The notes beneath the pieces were generated by a model, which saw only the letters and a list, made by a program, of their open reading frames with translations, was not told where the DNA came from and did no database searches. From positions 7,473,056 through 7,537,055 of the forward strand of contig NC_079205.1 of NCBI RefSeq assembly GCF_026745355.1: a DNA stretch of 64,000 nt, in the 5' to 3' direction. Shown piece after piece: positions 23,401 to 36,416 of the stretch (within the stretch, counting starts at the first letter, position 1; each line of letters begins with the position of its first letter). Both the position numbers and the translations under genes were made by a program. Origin of the DNA: Beta vulgaris subsp. vulgaris. Lineage: Eukaryota > Streptophyta > Magnoliopsida > Caryophyllales > Amaranthaceae.

Positions 23401-26400
23401 GGATTAAAAATAAGGTGAGCGAACATATTTCAATGGATATTCAAGTATAAGGGAATGCATAACCTAAAATTATTTAGTGACAAAATTGGTGAGCAAATGT
23501 TACAATTCGAACAAATGTAACAAAATTGTGACGTTATTAGTCAAGAAAAGAGTAAGCTTATTAATCACGACAATTCAATCTGTATATTGATTGCGTAAAA
23601 GCTATAGAATAATTTTTCCAAACGTGGGATATGCTTCGACATTACCACGCAAGGTCATTTTCCAGATTTAAGTAGGAAAGTAGTAATCATGGGATTTCTC
23701 GTATGACTACATCACTGAATTATTATTATTGTTGGAATCTATTTTATCTGCTTTAGGTGAAAAGTAAGAAAAGTTCGCAAACATTATGAACAAGTTTGGG
23801 GACATGCAAAACTGAGCCCAATAATTTGGTGCTTGCGAAGGGCTACAGGATGTTTTGTGTCATATTGCAGATATAATGCTTCATATAAATTCTGTTAATA
23901 ATAATTTACCATTTCTCAAATTTTGGCGTAATCGAACTTGTAACTTGGCTTGACGCATCTTTCTTTCCACCAAAGGCTGCTCAAAAGGCAATAAGGCATC
24001 ATGCATATACTTTGCAGAAGAAGCAACAAAGCAAACGATAACTACACTTCTTTCTCTACTTTTCATGTTGCTATTCACCAGTTATTTGTCGAGTATAGTA
24101 AAAAAAGTGGAATCTAAGTCTTTCCTTTTGTCTAAACTTATGAGTATACCTAAATAACTAGATGGTTATGACGTAATAAATAAGGTCTATCTCTCCTTCT
24201 GGTCTCATGGAGGGTGTTGGTTTTACGGAAATGTCACATGGTTGAAGCCTTGAAGGTATACAAGTATGTCAATAATTAATACATCTTCCATTAAGTGGAA
24301 CATTTCTGTCAAAAAGTTATGATATAAAAGATATAAGTGTTTCAATTATTTCAAAATAAAGAAAGTATTAATTTTTTTATTACTGATAGGTTTATATTTT
24401 TGAATTAGATATATTTGACAAGTATTGGCTTGCGGAGCAAATTGTAGATTTCTGATGAAAAAGTCATGATATGAGTGTTGAATTTAAAAACAAATTATAT
24501 TAAGTCTCCTTGCATTTCAAGTTTAAGTTTAAGTCAATTCAAGTCCAATAGCACAATCTTCAATGGCGGATGCATGCCTAGTACTGATCGATCATGTGAC
24601 CAACCATTATTATTTTTTAAAATCATTTCAAATCTTCTTCATCGTTTCAAACCCTAACCCCTTAGTTTCTCTCTCTTACGAGTCCTGACTTCCTCGCCAT
24701 TCGTACAACCTAATGCAACTCGGTTACTCCATCCCACTCTCCCGGTCTCCGACCATCAAACTCGACCATTGTTCAGAGTCAAAATCTTAAGACGTCAATG
24801 GCTTGCGCTTGTCTGCTTCGATCTTTTGAGGCTTCACTGTCTACAAATCACAAGATCCACTATTGGATGGTTAGTTTACTAGATTGTTCGCTTGTTTGCT
24901 TTGAAATGGAACTTCTATGAATTTTCTTAATGTATAGGTCATTAGTTGTATCTCAGATTTGCGATAGTGTGATCAACCATTTTCAAATTCCTGAATTTTC
25001 CACTAACGGTGTCTTGGTAACTTTTCAAGGCTAAGTGATCACATGTTCAACATAAATGAAGTCAAATCTCATTGCATTCTTCTCGAGTTATGTATTCTTG
25101 ATTATGGTAAAGTTTAGGGCCCTCCTCCATATCTTTCCCAGTCGTTGTAGTAAGCCTGGTAGCTTTACTGAATCAAATTAAATTCAATTTTCAAAACAAA
25201 TCTGATCACTTTTCAATTTAACGTCATGTATAAATTCAAAAAAGTTTAACCATTCGACACATTAAATAATACTAATAGTTGTATATGAAGTCATATTCAA
25301 GTCCAATCCAATCCCAAACAATTTTGACTGGTTTCAATCAATTATTTCACAATAATCCTCATAATACTAATCTCAAACAAACCTTACTAGTTAGCTTCAT
25401 GCAAAATCCTAATCTTACTTACAAAAAGAACCCAATCCTTATTGTTTGAGGGGGAAGCCTAAAAGAATTGCTATCTCTCAAGGAAGATAGGTTGTAAATT
25501 TGATTCATGATAGCAATAAATTTTATGTTGCTCAGAAAAAACCATTATCTTTGTCCTGAAGTCATTGATTGTTAGTCATTAGGAAATAGCTCTGACCTTT
25601 GCTTTTCGACATGATCTTAACAGATTAATGTTGGATTAGATATAAGAGAAGTAGATACTTACATATTTCCTCGGATAATGTTCACAATATAGCATGACTC
25701 ATTTTTTAAAGTAAACCTAATCAAATTCTAAATGAAGGAGAAGTCCACGTAAATACTAGTGTTTGGGTAGGGGCTATGGTAATTTCCTAATTGTGTTAGA
25801 AAAAAGAAAATAAGTTATTTAATAGTTGAAGCCGGAATAAGATTCCATATAAGAGATGTAGATTAGTGGTGAGATCGTGACAATTGAAATAAGAAGTTAG
25901 GAGATTCTAGTCCTCTTATTAGCATATCCCTTGATCATTTTCAAGAGGAATGATATGTCAGTAAACATAATAACATCATTTTATTCATAATATGTATTCA
26001 AAAGATTATAACTTAACTCTTAGTTTTGATTAAAAAGTTCTAACATCATTGTTGATCTTAATAAAAAGAATCAATACAATGATCTCTTTCTTACAAATTT
26101 GAGATTTTGGGTTCAAAATTTACATTGACAATGTTCCAATTATATAAGAAGTCACAACTGACATACATGAAACCATGTTAGTGTTTGAGAGGGAGGGGGC
26201 ATGTGACCACTTAGGCGCCTACATTTATTGCTCACGGTTTTAAATCGTAATACTATTCGATTTAACTTTTAAAATTTTATTATTTAAAAATTCAATATGG
26301 CGTAAGGATTTAATAATTGAAATTACAATATGATTACATATAAGATATGTAAATTAATGATAAGGTCATGACATTATGAAGTAAGAAGTCACTGGTTCAA

Positions 26401-26881
26401 GAATTCTGATACTAATCTTTTAATCATTCTTAATGGGGAACGTCATATCAATGTAAGAATGCATGTCGATCGGTGATGAAGTGGTGCGACGTTAACGTAT
26501 GATGTGCGTGAAACATGGTGACATAAAATACTTGCTGACACATTTTAGTGTGTGCGTGTGTGTATATATATATTGAGAGAAAGAGAAGGAGGTGAGAGAT
26601 ATGTATTAATGTATTCCAAGGCTTTATATAAATACAAATAAAAAGAAGTCAAAGAATGGTCAAAATTATATCTAACTTTTTATGATTTCTTGATAATTGC
26701 GATTTAGTATGAGATTCTAGTTAACCCACAATGAGTGGTTTTCAGAAAAGAGGTATATATGTGGTGATTATTACTTCTTATTCTAATATTTTAATCATTT
26801 CAAGTGAAAATGCCATATCAACCTTTAAATGCCTATCAGCGTTGTGCCTCTAGGTGAATGGCCCTGTACGAGAACAACCTT
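23401..26881. other. Anonymous spacer (3.5 kb) with possible SINE-like remnants
   Basis: No supported gene. A 65-codon minus frame at 23881-24078 is rich in K, R and L but unrecognised. Two diverged stretches, about 25850-25990 and 26335-26470, share the order 'gtgagatcgtgaca' / 'aaggtcatgaca', then 'gaagtaagaagt', then a 'ggttcaag'-like B-box word. They could be old tRNA-derived SINE copies. Boundaries are not resolvable. Confidence 0.35.
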
Positions 26882-27822
<941 letters not shown>

Positions 27823-28071
27823 CTCCCTCTGTTTCAAATTACAAGGCATTTTAGCTAGAAGAATTTGTTTCAAAATATAAGGCATTCTACAATACCAATG
27901 TAAGATTAAATGCAATTTTATATTATCCAGATAAGCTTATAGGTTATTTGGTATTATCAATACAATATTTAATGTCAATTCTTATTACCCATGCAAATCT
28001 AACTAAAATTAATTAAATTCTTAATCTATGTGCAAAAACCTTAAACGACTTATATTTTGAAACGGAGGGAG
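27823..28071. mobile_element. Stowaway MITE (249 bp)
   Basis: TA, then CTCCCTCTGTTTCAAATTAC at the left; TTATATTTTGAAACGGAGGGAG then TA at the right. Clean terminal inverted repeats, a TA target duplication and small size with no coding capacity define a Stowaway element. It lies exactly between the TA/TATG microsatellite and a GT microsatellite. Confidence 0.93.
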
Positions 28072-28079
28072 TATATATC

Positions 28080-28149
28080 TGTGTGTGTGTGTGCGTGCGC
28101 GTGTGCGTGTGCGGGTGTGCGTGTGCGTGCGTGTGTGTGTGTGTGTGTG
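28080..28149. repeat. (GT)n / (GC)-interrupted microsatellite
   Basis: About 70 bp of GT dinucleotides with GC interruptions, starting 9 bp after the right end of the MITE. Confidence 0.95.
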
Positions 28150-28576
28150 AGGGGTAAGTCTTACTGTTTTATTCACTTATTGTATAATAGATTTTTCATC
28201 GTTGGCATTAATTAACTCATATATGCATAATATTTTTTTTTTGGTAGAAATACGATGTTAATGAAAATGATTATTTTGATTATATTGTATGAACTTAAAA
28301 AATTTAAATGTATTTGTACTTCTATTCTATTAATAAATGCCTAATATTATCTTAATTGTACACAACCTCTTTAATAATTGAATAACCCCTGAATTTAGTA
28401 GATGATATCTAGTTAATTTTCCATGTAGTTGTCAACTTGTCATTGATTAAAGAAAAGTGCATGAAAGAAACATTAGTACTTGGCTTGTACCAATTTCAAA
28501 TTTGATACGTCTTTTGCTGTCTTTTTTCATCATCGTAACAACTTAAATGGTGCTAATAAGAGTCGCATTGTCAGTT
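28150..28576. other. Anonymous spacer
   Basis: AT-rich with nothing recognisable before the hAT target duplication at 28577. Confidence 0.5.
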
Positions 28577-28584
28577 TTTATAAG

Positions 28585-29644
28585 CAGGGGCGGATCCAGG
28601 ATTTCTGGTGAGGGGTAGCGTAATTTTACGATACCATCGAGTGCAAAGAAATTCACAACTACTAAATTTAAAATGTTACAAAATCCTAATACAATCTAAA
28701 AATGTTTTAGTAAAAGAACTACAATTGTTCACAACAAGTTCTCAAATTCTAGAACAATTTAGCAATTGCATCAATTTTATATCCAAAAACAAATCCTTCT
28801 TCAAGATAAATAACTAAACTATATTTCAAAAATTCATCTCGCTCGCTATTTTGTAATTTGCTTTTGATTTGAGTCATTCTAGAGAATCCATTCACTAACA
28901 CTTTATTTACTAATCAATATATACACATGACACAAGAATTTACTAATCACTTTTAACAAATCGATTCAGTACTAACCATTCACTAACAATCTATTCACCA
29001 AGTAACAATTCATTCACTGACAATACGAATCCATTCACTAACCAGCTAGTGAAAATTCATTAACGATCCAAAAACCTACAAGTAAAAATTTACTAACAAA
29101 TTCCTTCCCAAAAATACAATAAACTAACAATAATTTACTAATAATTCTTTGACAAACAATTAAAATTCACTGGGAATCAAAGTTTATACATAACCATCAA
29201 GATATCAAAGAAAAGGAAGAAAAAAAAGTACCTGGATCCCTAAAACAAGAACAACAATAATGCTTCCAAGGAATTTACCAAAGAAGATGTTTTATTCGGT
29301 AAACAAGATCTTAACTGCACAACTACAATCTGCAATGAGAGGACAACCATGATCGAGGTCGGAGGTCGGAACAACGGCACAACCGCGAAGAAGTTAATGG
29401 AGGTTGGAGGCTAACGAAGAGGTGAACGAATCCCAAGGCAAGATTCAAAATTCTGAAGAGATGGGAGGAGAGAGAACGTGGAGTCGAGGAGAGAGAAGAG
29501 GAAAGGACAGTCACGCAGCGGAAAGTAGGGTTTATTTGTTTTTCATTTTTCAACGCTTCTTTTTCTTTTAAAAAAAATCAATTTTTTTTATAAAAATCAG
29601 GGGTAGCACGTGCTACCCCTTGTTACCACGTGGCTCCGCCACTG
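28585..29644. mobile_element. Non-autonomous hAT element (1,060 bp)
   Basis: Left end CAGGGGCGGATCCAGG and right end CGTGGCTCCGCCACTG are inverted repeats with two or three mismatches. An exact 8-bp target duplication, tttataag, flanks it (28577-28584 and 29645-29652). The interior has many copies of a 'attcactaac' word (about 28880-29160) and a 76-codon minus frame (29323-29553) of no known family. No transposase domain is present. The same terminal motif in degraded form bounds the element at 53151-55206. Confidence 0.93.
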
Positions 29645-29652
29645 TTTATAAG

Positions 29653-30207
29653 TGACATTTGAGGGAAATGTCAACAAATATCATGCGCACATTGTAGATA
29701 ATACTTGGAAGAAGTGACAATCGCTAGCTATTTATGAACGAATGATTTCTCCATTATCCTCTGTCATCCAAAATATGAAATTGTATATGGTTAAATTTTA
29801 GTTAGATAAATAAAATAATAGGTGAATTGTAGCTCTTTCTCGTGTAGAATACATAAACATATGTATAATATAAATATCAGCTAACTAAAATTAAGCTAAA
29901 AAACTTGCTGATAAAGATATTACAGCAATAACACCTCATTTTATATTTCAGGAATTGACTTACCTCCCCCATTCCAAATTTTCTCTTATCTTTTCTTCAT
30001 AGGTGTAAATGCTGATGCATAGTCCATACTTTTTGTCGAAATTCGATTTTGATGCTGACCGAAGAAGTGATGCGTGACAAGAACAAAAAAAATAGCCAAG
30101 TAGGTTCATCATTCATGTATTGCAAACCTACTCAATTGATTGATGGATATCAGACTTGGATGCTTCACAAAAAAAGGCCAACTATATGATTGCATGATGA
30201 TTTAGTA
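29653..30207. other. Anonymous spacer
   Basis: No gene, RNA or repeat boundary recognised. Confidence 0.5.
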
Positions 30208-30463
30208 CTATCTTCGTTTCAAATTAATTGTTACACTTTGACATTTTACACTATTCACATATTACACTTTGACCCTCGTTTGTGATTTATACGTGAATAA
30301 ACACATAGTCATATGAGATCTTGTTAGATTCGTATTAGTATGTATTTTATTAATATGTACTTTTTATAATTTTTACAAATACAAAACTAAAGATATATGT
30401 CCTCAAAGTTCTGCATTGGCATGCGTGAAAAATGTAAGTGTAACAATTAATTTGAAACAGAGG
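30208..30463. mobile_element. Stowaway-like MITE (about 256 bp)
   Basis: TA, then 'ctatcttcgtttcaaattaattgttacac' at the left, and 'gtgtaacaattaatttgaaacagagg' at the right; the inverted repeats extend to about 25 bp. The inner phrase 'catatgagatcttgttagat' links it to the copy at 10833-11091. Confidence 0.8.
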
Positions 30464-32576
30464 TAATATAATACTTCGTACTTCAGTACTTTATTATACA
30501 AATATTTCAAGAAAGTTTTATAATTCTGAAAAGAATCTTAATTATTATAATACTTTTTAAACATTGTTATGTTCTATAGAATATGGATGTGTTAGCAGCA
30601 AATGTAAGAGGACCTACAATTTACTAATTTGCTTCATCCAACAATAAATGCAAAGTCTAAGACTATAAGTGAGAAGTAAAGACAACAACTAAAGACACAA
30701 AAATTAACATGGTTCGGTCATCCATGACCTACATTTATAAAAGCATGAACCTTGGAGTTTTATTTAACCTTTCTAATAGAGGAATTACAATGGAGAAGAC
30801 GAAAGTGAGGTGTATAGAGAGAGAATTCTATTTCGGGGCTAATTTAAATCATAGGATTATAAAATGACTCTAGGAAACTTATATATATGTCTCCCTAAAT
30901 TTTATAGGAAACCCCCCTAAACCTTATTGGATAAAGTCACGTAATCTGCGAAATAGGGCCAAAATGTCTGATAGGGCGAACAACGCAGCTGGGACAAATT
31001 TTCATAACTTACTCGATCTTCTTAAATTGCATAGACTGGGATAGGGGGTTTCCCCGCCCGAGTCTCCATTACGCACACCCATGCAATGAGGAATGAGCAA
31101 GGTTGGCCATACAAGTGTTGCATACTGTGCATGCGCTGCAGTGCTCTACCTCTTCGTCTTTCTCCTTCTTCTTCCTCAAGATATCTAAGGCACAATTAAA
31201 AAGAGCATGTTATCGAACTTAGTTGGCGAAATGTCGTGGGAATGGTATCCAAGACTTAGAATAGTATTGTGCTTAGTTGCTCTCTAACACAAAAAAAAAT
31301 AAAACATTATAAAAAATTTATTACAAGTATATTGAATATTTTATTAGGTTGACCTAAATAAATAGATGGAAAATTATAAGCTATAATAATTTGTGTAGGC
31401 CATTTTCTAGAATGACCATCTTATTTTCACGTCTATCTCAAGTAACTCCAAACATGTAAAATGTAAATAAATTTAACGATATTGAACACGACATCATAAT
31501 AAAGGTCAAAACTCCTATATAATAATCCTCTGCAACCCACATATTCTTTTGAAATTGCCATCTATACATTAGATCTTTTTGCTTCTTGGCTTTTTTTGAA
31601 AATTTGTATTGTAATACAAGGTTATACGACTAAAAATTTTGAAAGAGAATGTGGGGTGAGTGAGTAGTTATGTAGGACTTTTCACCTATGCAACGTCGTC
31701 TAAAAAATTCTAAAGTACCATTAAATATTACAAGTTCGGGTTATTTGAAATAGGGGTGCAAAGGTGAGGATCATACCAAAAAAATGGCCTAAAACATAGA
31801 GTTTCCTTATATAACTTCTCAATTCAATATCAATTTATTCAATACATATTATCTAAACGTGTGGGCAAGCATTTAATTTTCAGTATGCCACATATAATTA
31901 ATCGGTTAGATGGTATTACAAAGGGGTAGTTAGGAGCTCTAGTTTAAAACCTGTTTTTCTTCTTGTTCAGTTATGGAAGGTTTGAATGATAACAAATTAC
32001 TGAAGTTTATCTTAGGAACTTGTCTGTTGAGTTCTACAATTTAAATCGCAAAAGAGCAAATCATGAAGATTGGACGAAGCTTAAGCAGTTGTTTGAGTTT
32101 ATAAAAATTCTCATGAGAAGCTCCATTTCGTAGGAAGCTATTTTCCTTTTGTAATTTCTATGAAATTGACTAAATGTTTTTGGTTCACATTAAGGAATTT
32201 ATAATTCCCATGAATTGATGTGGAAATTTCGAATGATCAAGGGGGGTTAGGTGAATAAATTCCCATTTTTCAGGATTTTTCATTATCCTCATTTTCCTTA
32301 CTTCCTGTCAACCAAACAACTACCCAATTTAGAAAATCATAGGAATTTCTATTGCCTACATAATTTAGTATAAAAAACAAGTAAACTTTGGATAATTTAC
32401 TCCTCTGGCCTCTAACAATCATGAAGTATATACAAGACATACACAGGGCTAAGGTTACAAGCTAAATAAGGAGACGGGAAAATTACAAAAATATACAAAT
32501 GTTTACATATTTGTATGATCATACTTCCGAAATCCTATAGTAGTTTCAGCTAGTGAAAACATTAATAAGCTAGCTT
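30464..32576. other. Anonymous spacer (2.1 kb)
   Basis: No gene seen. The stretch 30680-31250, with 'acatggttcggtcatcc' and a C-rich 'aggaaacccccc', looks like the leader or LTR region of an unidentified repeat. Around 32120-32340 the ends 'taaatgtttttggttcac' and 'gtcaaccaaacaactac' could be the two arms of a small MITE. Confidence 0.35.
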
Positions 32577-32944
32577 TGCTCAGGTGAACTTGGTTGTAGT
32601 TCATTTTATTTCTTCATTCATTTTTGTGATAGTCCAACAACCTAAGAATGGTCTTTAAATAGACCACTGATTACAAGGAACATTCCTAGGAAGATGCCTT
32701 AGCTAACAGTACTAGGGGTGATAATGAGCCTGACAAGCTCGCGAGCAGCTCGGGCTCGGCTCGGTCAAAGCTCGGTGAAACTCGGGCTTGGCTCGAGACT
32801 TAAACGAGCCGAGCCGAGCTTGACAAAGCTCGGCTTGTAAAGCTCGTGAACAGTTCGATTATTATTTTATAATAAAAAAAAAGTATATTAAAAAAATATT
32901 TACATTAAAAAAAATTAATACAAATTTATATTTTAATTTAGATT

Positions 32945-33514
32945 ACAAATTATATATTTTAATTTGTGATCCAACTTCATCTCTACTCCACTAGGCACTA
33001 AAGTCCCACATTGGTTAAGAAAACAAGGATCAACCTTATTTTCTTTATAAATAGCTACTAAACCTTACTTCAACTTAAAGTTTAATTTTGTATCTCCTTG
33101 GTTGGAAAACAAAAACTATATTATATTTTCTTCATAGAGGGAATGAAGTATATTTTTAAATATTTTATTATCTAATACTTAAAATATTTGATAATTGTTT
33201 ATTTAAATGCACTTAAGAGTGTTATTGGTACAAATTATATATTTTAATTTGTTATCCAACTTCATCTCTACTCCACTAGGCAATAAAGTCCCACATTGGT
33301 TAAGAAAATAAGGATCAACCTTATTTTCTTTATACATAGCTACTAAACCTTACTTCAACTTAAAGTTTAATTTTGTATCTCCTTGGTTGGAAAACAAAAA
33401 CTATACTATATTTTCTTCATAGAGGGAATGAAGTATATTTTTAAATATTTTATTATCTAATACTTAAAATATTTGATAATTGTTTATTTAAATGCACTTA
33501 AGAGTGTTATTGGT
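32945..33514. repeat. 285-bp tandem duplication inside the hAT element
   Basis: Two nearly identical copies start with 'acaaattatatattttaatt' at 32945 and 33230. Only a few differences are visible (for example gtgatcc/gttatcc, ggcacta/ggcaata, tataaata/tatacata). The second copy is followed by the 92-bp repeat block. Confidence 0.92.
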
Positions 33515-33873
33515 ACAAATTTGATTTTTTTTTCATATAACATGAAGTACCACATTGAAATTTTAGTGAAGTTAAGAGGAAAACCAAGTCATAAAAGCAT
33601 ATGTAAAGTGAATTTTTTTCTTTAACAAAACATGGAGTCCCACATTGAAATTTTAACAATGTTAGGAGGGATTCCAAGTTATAAAAGCATATGTAGGATG
33701 AGTTTGTTTATCTTAAACAAAACATGGAGTCCCACATTGAAATATTAGCAATACTAAAAGGGAAACCAAGTTATAAAGCATGGGGATAGTGAGTTTGTTT
33801 TTCTTTAACAAACCATATGGAGTCTCACATTGAAATCTTAACAATGCTAAGAGGGAAATCAAGTTATAAAAGC
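33003..33873 (+). promoter_or_regulatory. Six tandem USE + TATA modules resembling plant Pol II snRNA promoters
   Basis: GTCCCACATTG occurs at 33003, 33288, 33637 and 33729, with variants at 33547 (GTACCACATTG) and 33822 (GTCTCACATTG). In every module a TATA-like word starts 30-31 bases after it: TTTATAAATA at 33044, TTTATACATA in module 2, CATAAAAG in module 3, TTATAAAAG at 33679, TTATAAAGC at 33771 and TTATAAAAG at 33864. The known plant snRNA upstream element is RTCCCACATCG, placed about four helical turns before the TATA box in Pol II-type genes. The spacing seen here fits. Function is inference. Confidence 0.6.
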
Positions 33874-33885
33874 ATATGATGGATG
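33535..33885. repeat. About 92-bp tandem repeat, four copies
   Basis: Each unit runs 'acatggagtcccacattgaa...ccaagttataaaagcatatg...' with point differences. Units start near 33540, 33630, 33722 and 33814. They carry the last four USE/TATA modules. Confidence 0.88.
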
Positions 33886-34479
33886 CGTGAACAAGCTCAC
33901 CTACTTTGTACTTGACCTATATGATTGGGTCTACCGCCTAAGTATTGCTTTAGTATTGATGTGGGCCTATACGGTTGGGTTTCGAGCCGAGCCAAGATCA
34001 CTAGTTGAGCCTAAATGAGCTCACTAGCCGAGCCTAAACGAGCTCATGAGCCGAGCTTGAGCCGCAAATTCTAATCACGAGCTCGAGTCGAGCTCGGCAA
34101 GCTCACGAGCCGAGCCCATGAAAAGTTAAACGAGCTCGAGCCGAGACCAGTACTATTCGGGCTCGGCTCGCTCGATAAGCACCCCTAAACGGTACAATGA
34201 CACCTGGCCGCTACCGTCATTACTACAAGACAAAAACATTAAATAACCACATCTCATCATTGGCTCATTGCCAAAGAGAATTACAGACCTAGGACACCAC
34301 TACCCTGATGTACCGATTACAGGAGATGTCTAACAGCACTACTAGGCAGATGAAAGGTTGATGTGCTTTATCACTCCCCCTCAAGCTGAGTGCAATATGA
34401 AGTCTGAATACCCAGCTTTGACAAGAGAAACTGATGCTGATCCGTGCTTAACACCTTAGTGAGTATGTCAGCTACTTGC

Positions 34480-36000
34480 TGAGTTGTAGGAGTGTAACTG
34501 TGTAAGTAGGATTAATCAACCCTTCCTTGACTTGGGCTCTGATGAAGTGGAAATCAATGCTAACATGTTTAGTCTTTTCATGCTGGACTAGATTTGCAGC
34601 CATGGCCAAAGTTGCTTGGTTGTCACAGAAGATGGTTGTGGTGCAAAGCATCCTTGAGTCCCAGTTCCTTCAACGATTGCTACCCACATAACTTCAAAGG
34701 CAGTCATATATAGCTAATGATGTGTATTCAGCCTCAACTGTTGATCTAGCAACAATAGTTTATTTTTGAGACTTCCAAGCAGTATGTAATTTCCCTAGCA
34801 TAATGCAATAACCAGTTGTAGATCTTCTTGTGTTGGGACATCCAGCCCAATCACTATCATAATTAGCATAAAGTTGTGCAGCAGATCTAGCAGCAAGTAA
34901 GATTCCCTTAGTAGTAGATCCTGCTAGGTACCTTATGACACTCTTTCTAGCTTGAAAATGTGCAAAAGTTGGTTGATGCGTGAATTGGCTTAGAAGATGC
35001 ACAATATCTGCAATGTTAGGCCTAGTGAGAGTGGGATAGATTAGATTATATATGAGTCTTTTATAAGTCTCAGGCTATGTCAATGGATCACCAAAGGTGG
35101 ATAGTAGCTTTACATGTGCATCCATGTGAAGCTTCAAAGGCCTGCAATTACTGAGCCCATACGCACTTAAAATATCTGCAATACACTTTTTTTGTGAAAG
35201 AAAGATGTCTTGTTCACTCCTTTCATCTTCAATTCCTAAGAAGTATCACAGCTCACCCATATCCTTCATCTTGAACTCAAAGTTTAAAGCTTTAATGCCT
35301 TCCATGTTGTTCCCAATCAAGATTAACTCATCTACATAAGCCAAGATAGGAGTTAATTATCTTGCTTTGTGAAGAGTGAATAGTTTGATCTTGATTGAGA
35401 GAACCCATTATCTTTCAGAACAATGCTTAGATTTGCAAACACTGTCTTGGTGCTTGTTTAAGCCCATATAGTGAATTCAAGAGCTTACAAACTTTGGTGT
35501 TGCCATCATTATTCCCAACATACTCCCCTTAGCTTGAGAGTTAGTATCAAACCTGGATCCATTTCTTTCATACCCTAGTGGAAATTTCATGTAGACTGTT
35601 TCTTCCAGCTCACCATGTAAAAAAACATTTTTTTTATATCCATCTGGTGAGTATACCATCAGTGCATAGCTGCAACAACAAGCAGTGACCTCACTGTGGT
35701 CATCTTGGCTACTGGTGCAAATGTCTCACTATAGTCAAGACCATACTGTTGTATGTTGCCAAGAATTACAAGTCGTGATTTGAACATTGTACTGTTTCTC
35801 TGAGGGTCATATTTTGTGGTGTATAACCACTTGCATCCAATGGCATGTTTCCCTGGTGGTAACTCTATAATTTCCCACATATATATGATTTGCCTCTAGT
35901 GCATCCAACCCTTCATTCATAACTTTAAGCTAGTGTTTATGCTTTGCTACTTCTTTAAAGTGTCTTGGATTAGGGGCTTGGTTCAAAGAATTCACAAGTC
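34480..36000 (-). pseudogene. Copia pol remnant: reverse transcriptase and RNase H
   Basis: The minus strand begins near 36000 with a VAKHKHW-like block, then [20 protein letters not shown] and [20 protein letters not shown] (35880-35659). After frameshifts come FLHGELEETVYMKFPLGYER (35560-35640) and a YVDELILIGNN-like version of the YVDD box near 35310-35340. Then LARKSVIRYLAGSTTKGILL (about 34930), NYDSDWAGCPNTRRSTTGYC (RNase H, 34800-34870) and WKSQK appear. Multiple stops and frameshifts make it non-functional. Confidence 0.88.
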
Positions 36001-36034
36001 ATGTGAAATGAGGGTTCAAAGAATAAGCTAAGTT

Positions 36035-36349
36035 TGCTTAGTTGAACTTGCTTGTAGTTCATTTCATTTCTTCACTCATATTTTGTGATAGTACAACAAC
36101 CTAGGAATGGTCTTTAAATAAATCACTGATTACAAGGAAGATCCCTAGGAAGATGCCTCGCTAACGATATAATGACACTTGGCCACTACCTTCATCACTA
36201 CAAGACAAAAATATTAAATAACTACAGCTCATCATTGGCTCACTGCCAAAACAGAATTATAGACCTAGTACACCACTACCCTGATAAACTAATTACAGGA
36301 GATGTCTAACAGCACTACTAGGCTGATGAAAGGCCGATGGGTTTTATTA
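36035..36349 (-). repeat. 5' LTR of the Copia element
   Basis: 315 bp matching the left LTR (32577-34373 without its hAT insertion) along its whole length. It begins TGCTTAG on the plus strand and ends at TTTTATTA. No primer-binding site follows, because the leader and gag region are deleted. Confidence 0.8.
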
Positions 36350-36416
36350 GCTACCTTGTCTAGTAGCTTATGGGAAGGGATTGGAGAAGGAAAAACTCTT
36401 AGATTGGAACGAAAAC

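Larger units (their letters stand above)
32713..34187. mobile_element. Non-autonomous hAT element (1,475 bp) with promoter-module repeats
   Basis: Begins TAGGGGTG and ends CACCCCTA. The flanking 8-mers aacagtac (32705-32712) and aacggtac (34188-34195) match at 7 of 8 positions. Both subterminal zones are full of GAGCCGAGC/GCTCGGCTC words, typical hAT subterminal repeats. The centre holds a 285-bp tandem duplication and a roughly 92-bp repeat in four copies, each carrying a snRNA-like USE plus TATA pair. There is no transposase. It inserted into the 3' LTR of a Copia element. Confidence 0.88.
32577..36349 (-). mobile_element. Copia LTR retrotransposon, internally deleted, with a hAT inserted in its 3' LTR
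   Basis: Two LTRs flank the element: 32577-34373 (about 314 bp once the hAT and its target duplication are removed) and 36035-36349 (315 bp). They share long stretches such as 'gtctttaaata', 'tcatcattggctca' and 'ggagatgtctaacagcacta', with perhaps 10-15 percent divergence by eye. The minus-strand polypurine tract TTGAGGGGGAG lies next to the 3' LTR, whose start is TGATAAAGC. The internal region holds only RT and RNase H; gag, protease, integrase and the primer site are missing. Confidence 0.85.

Noticed and set aside
23881..24078. 65-codon minus-strand frame rich in K, R and L
   Set aside because: No recognised motif, no neighbouring exons, not longer than expected by chance.
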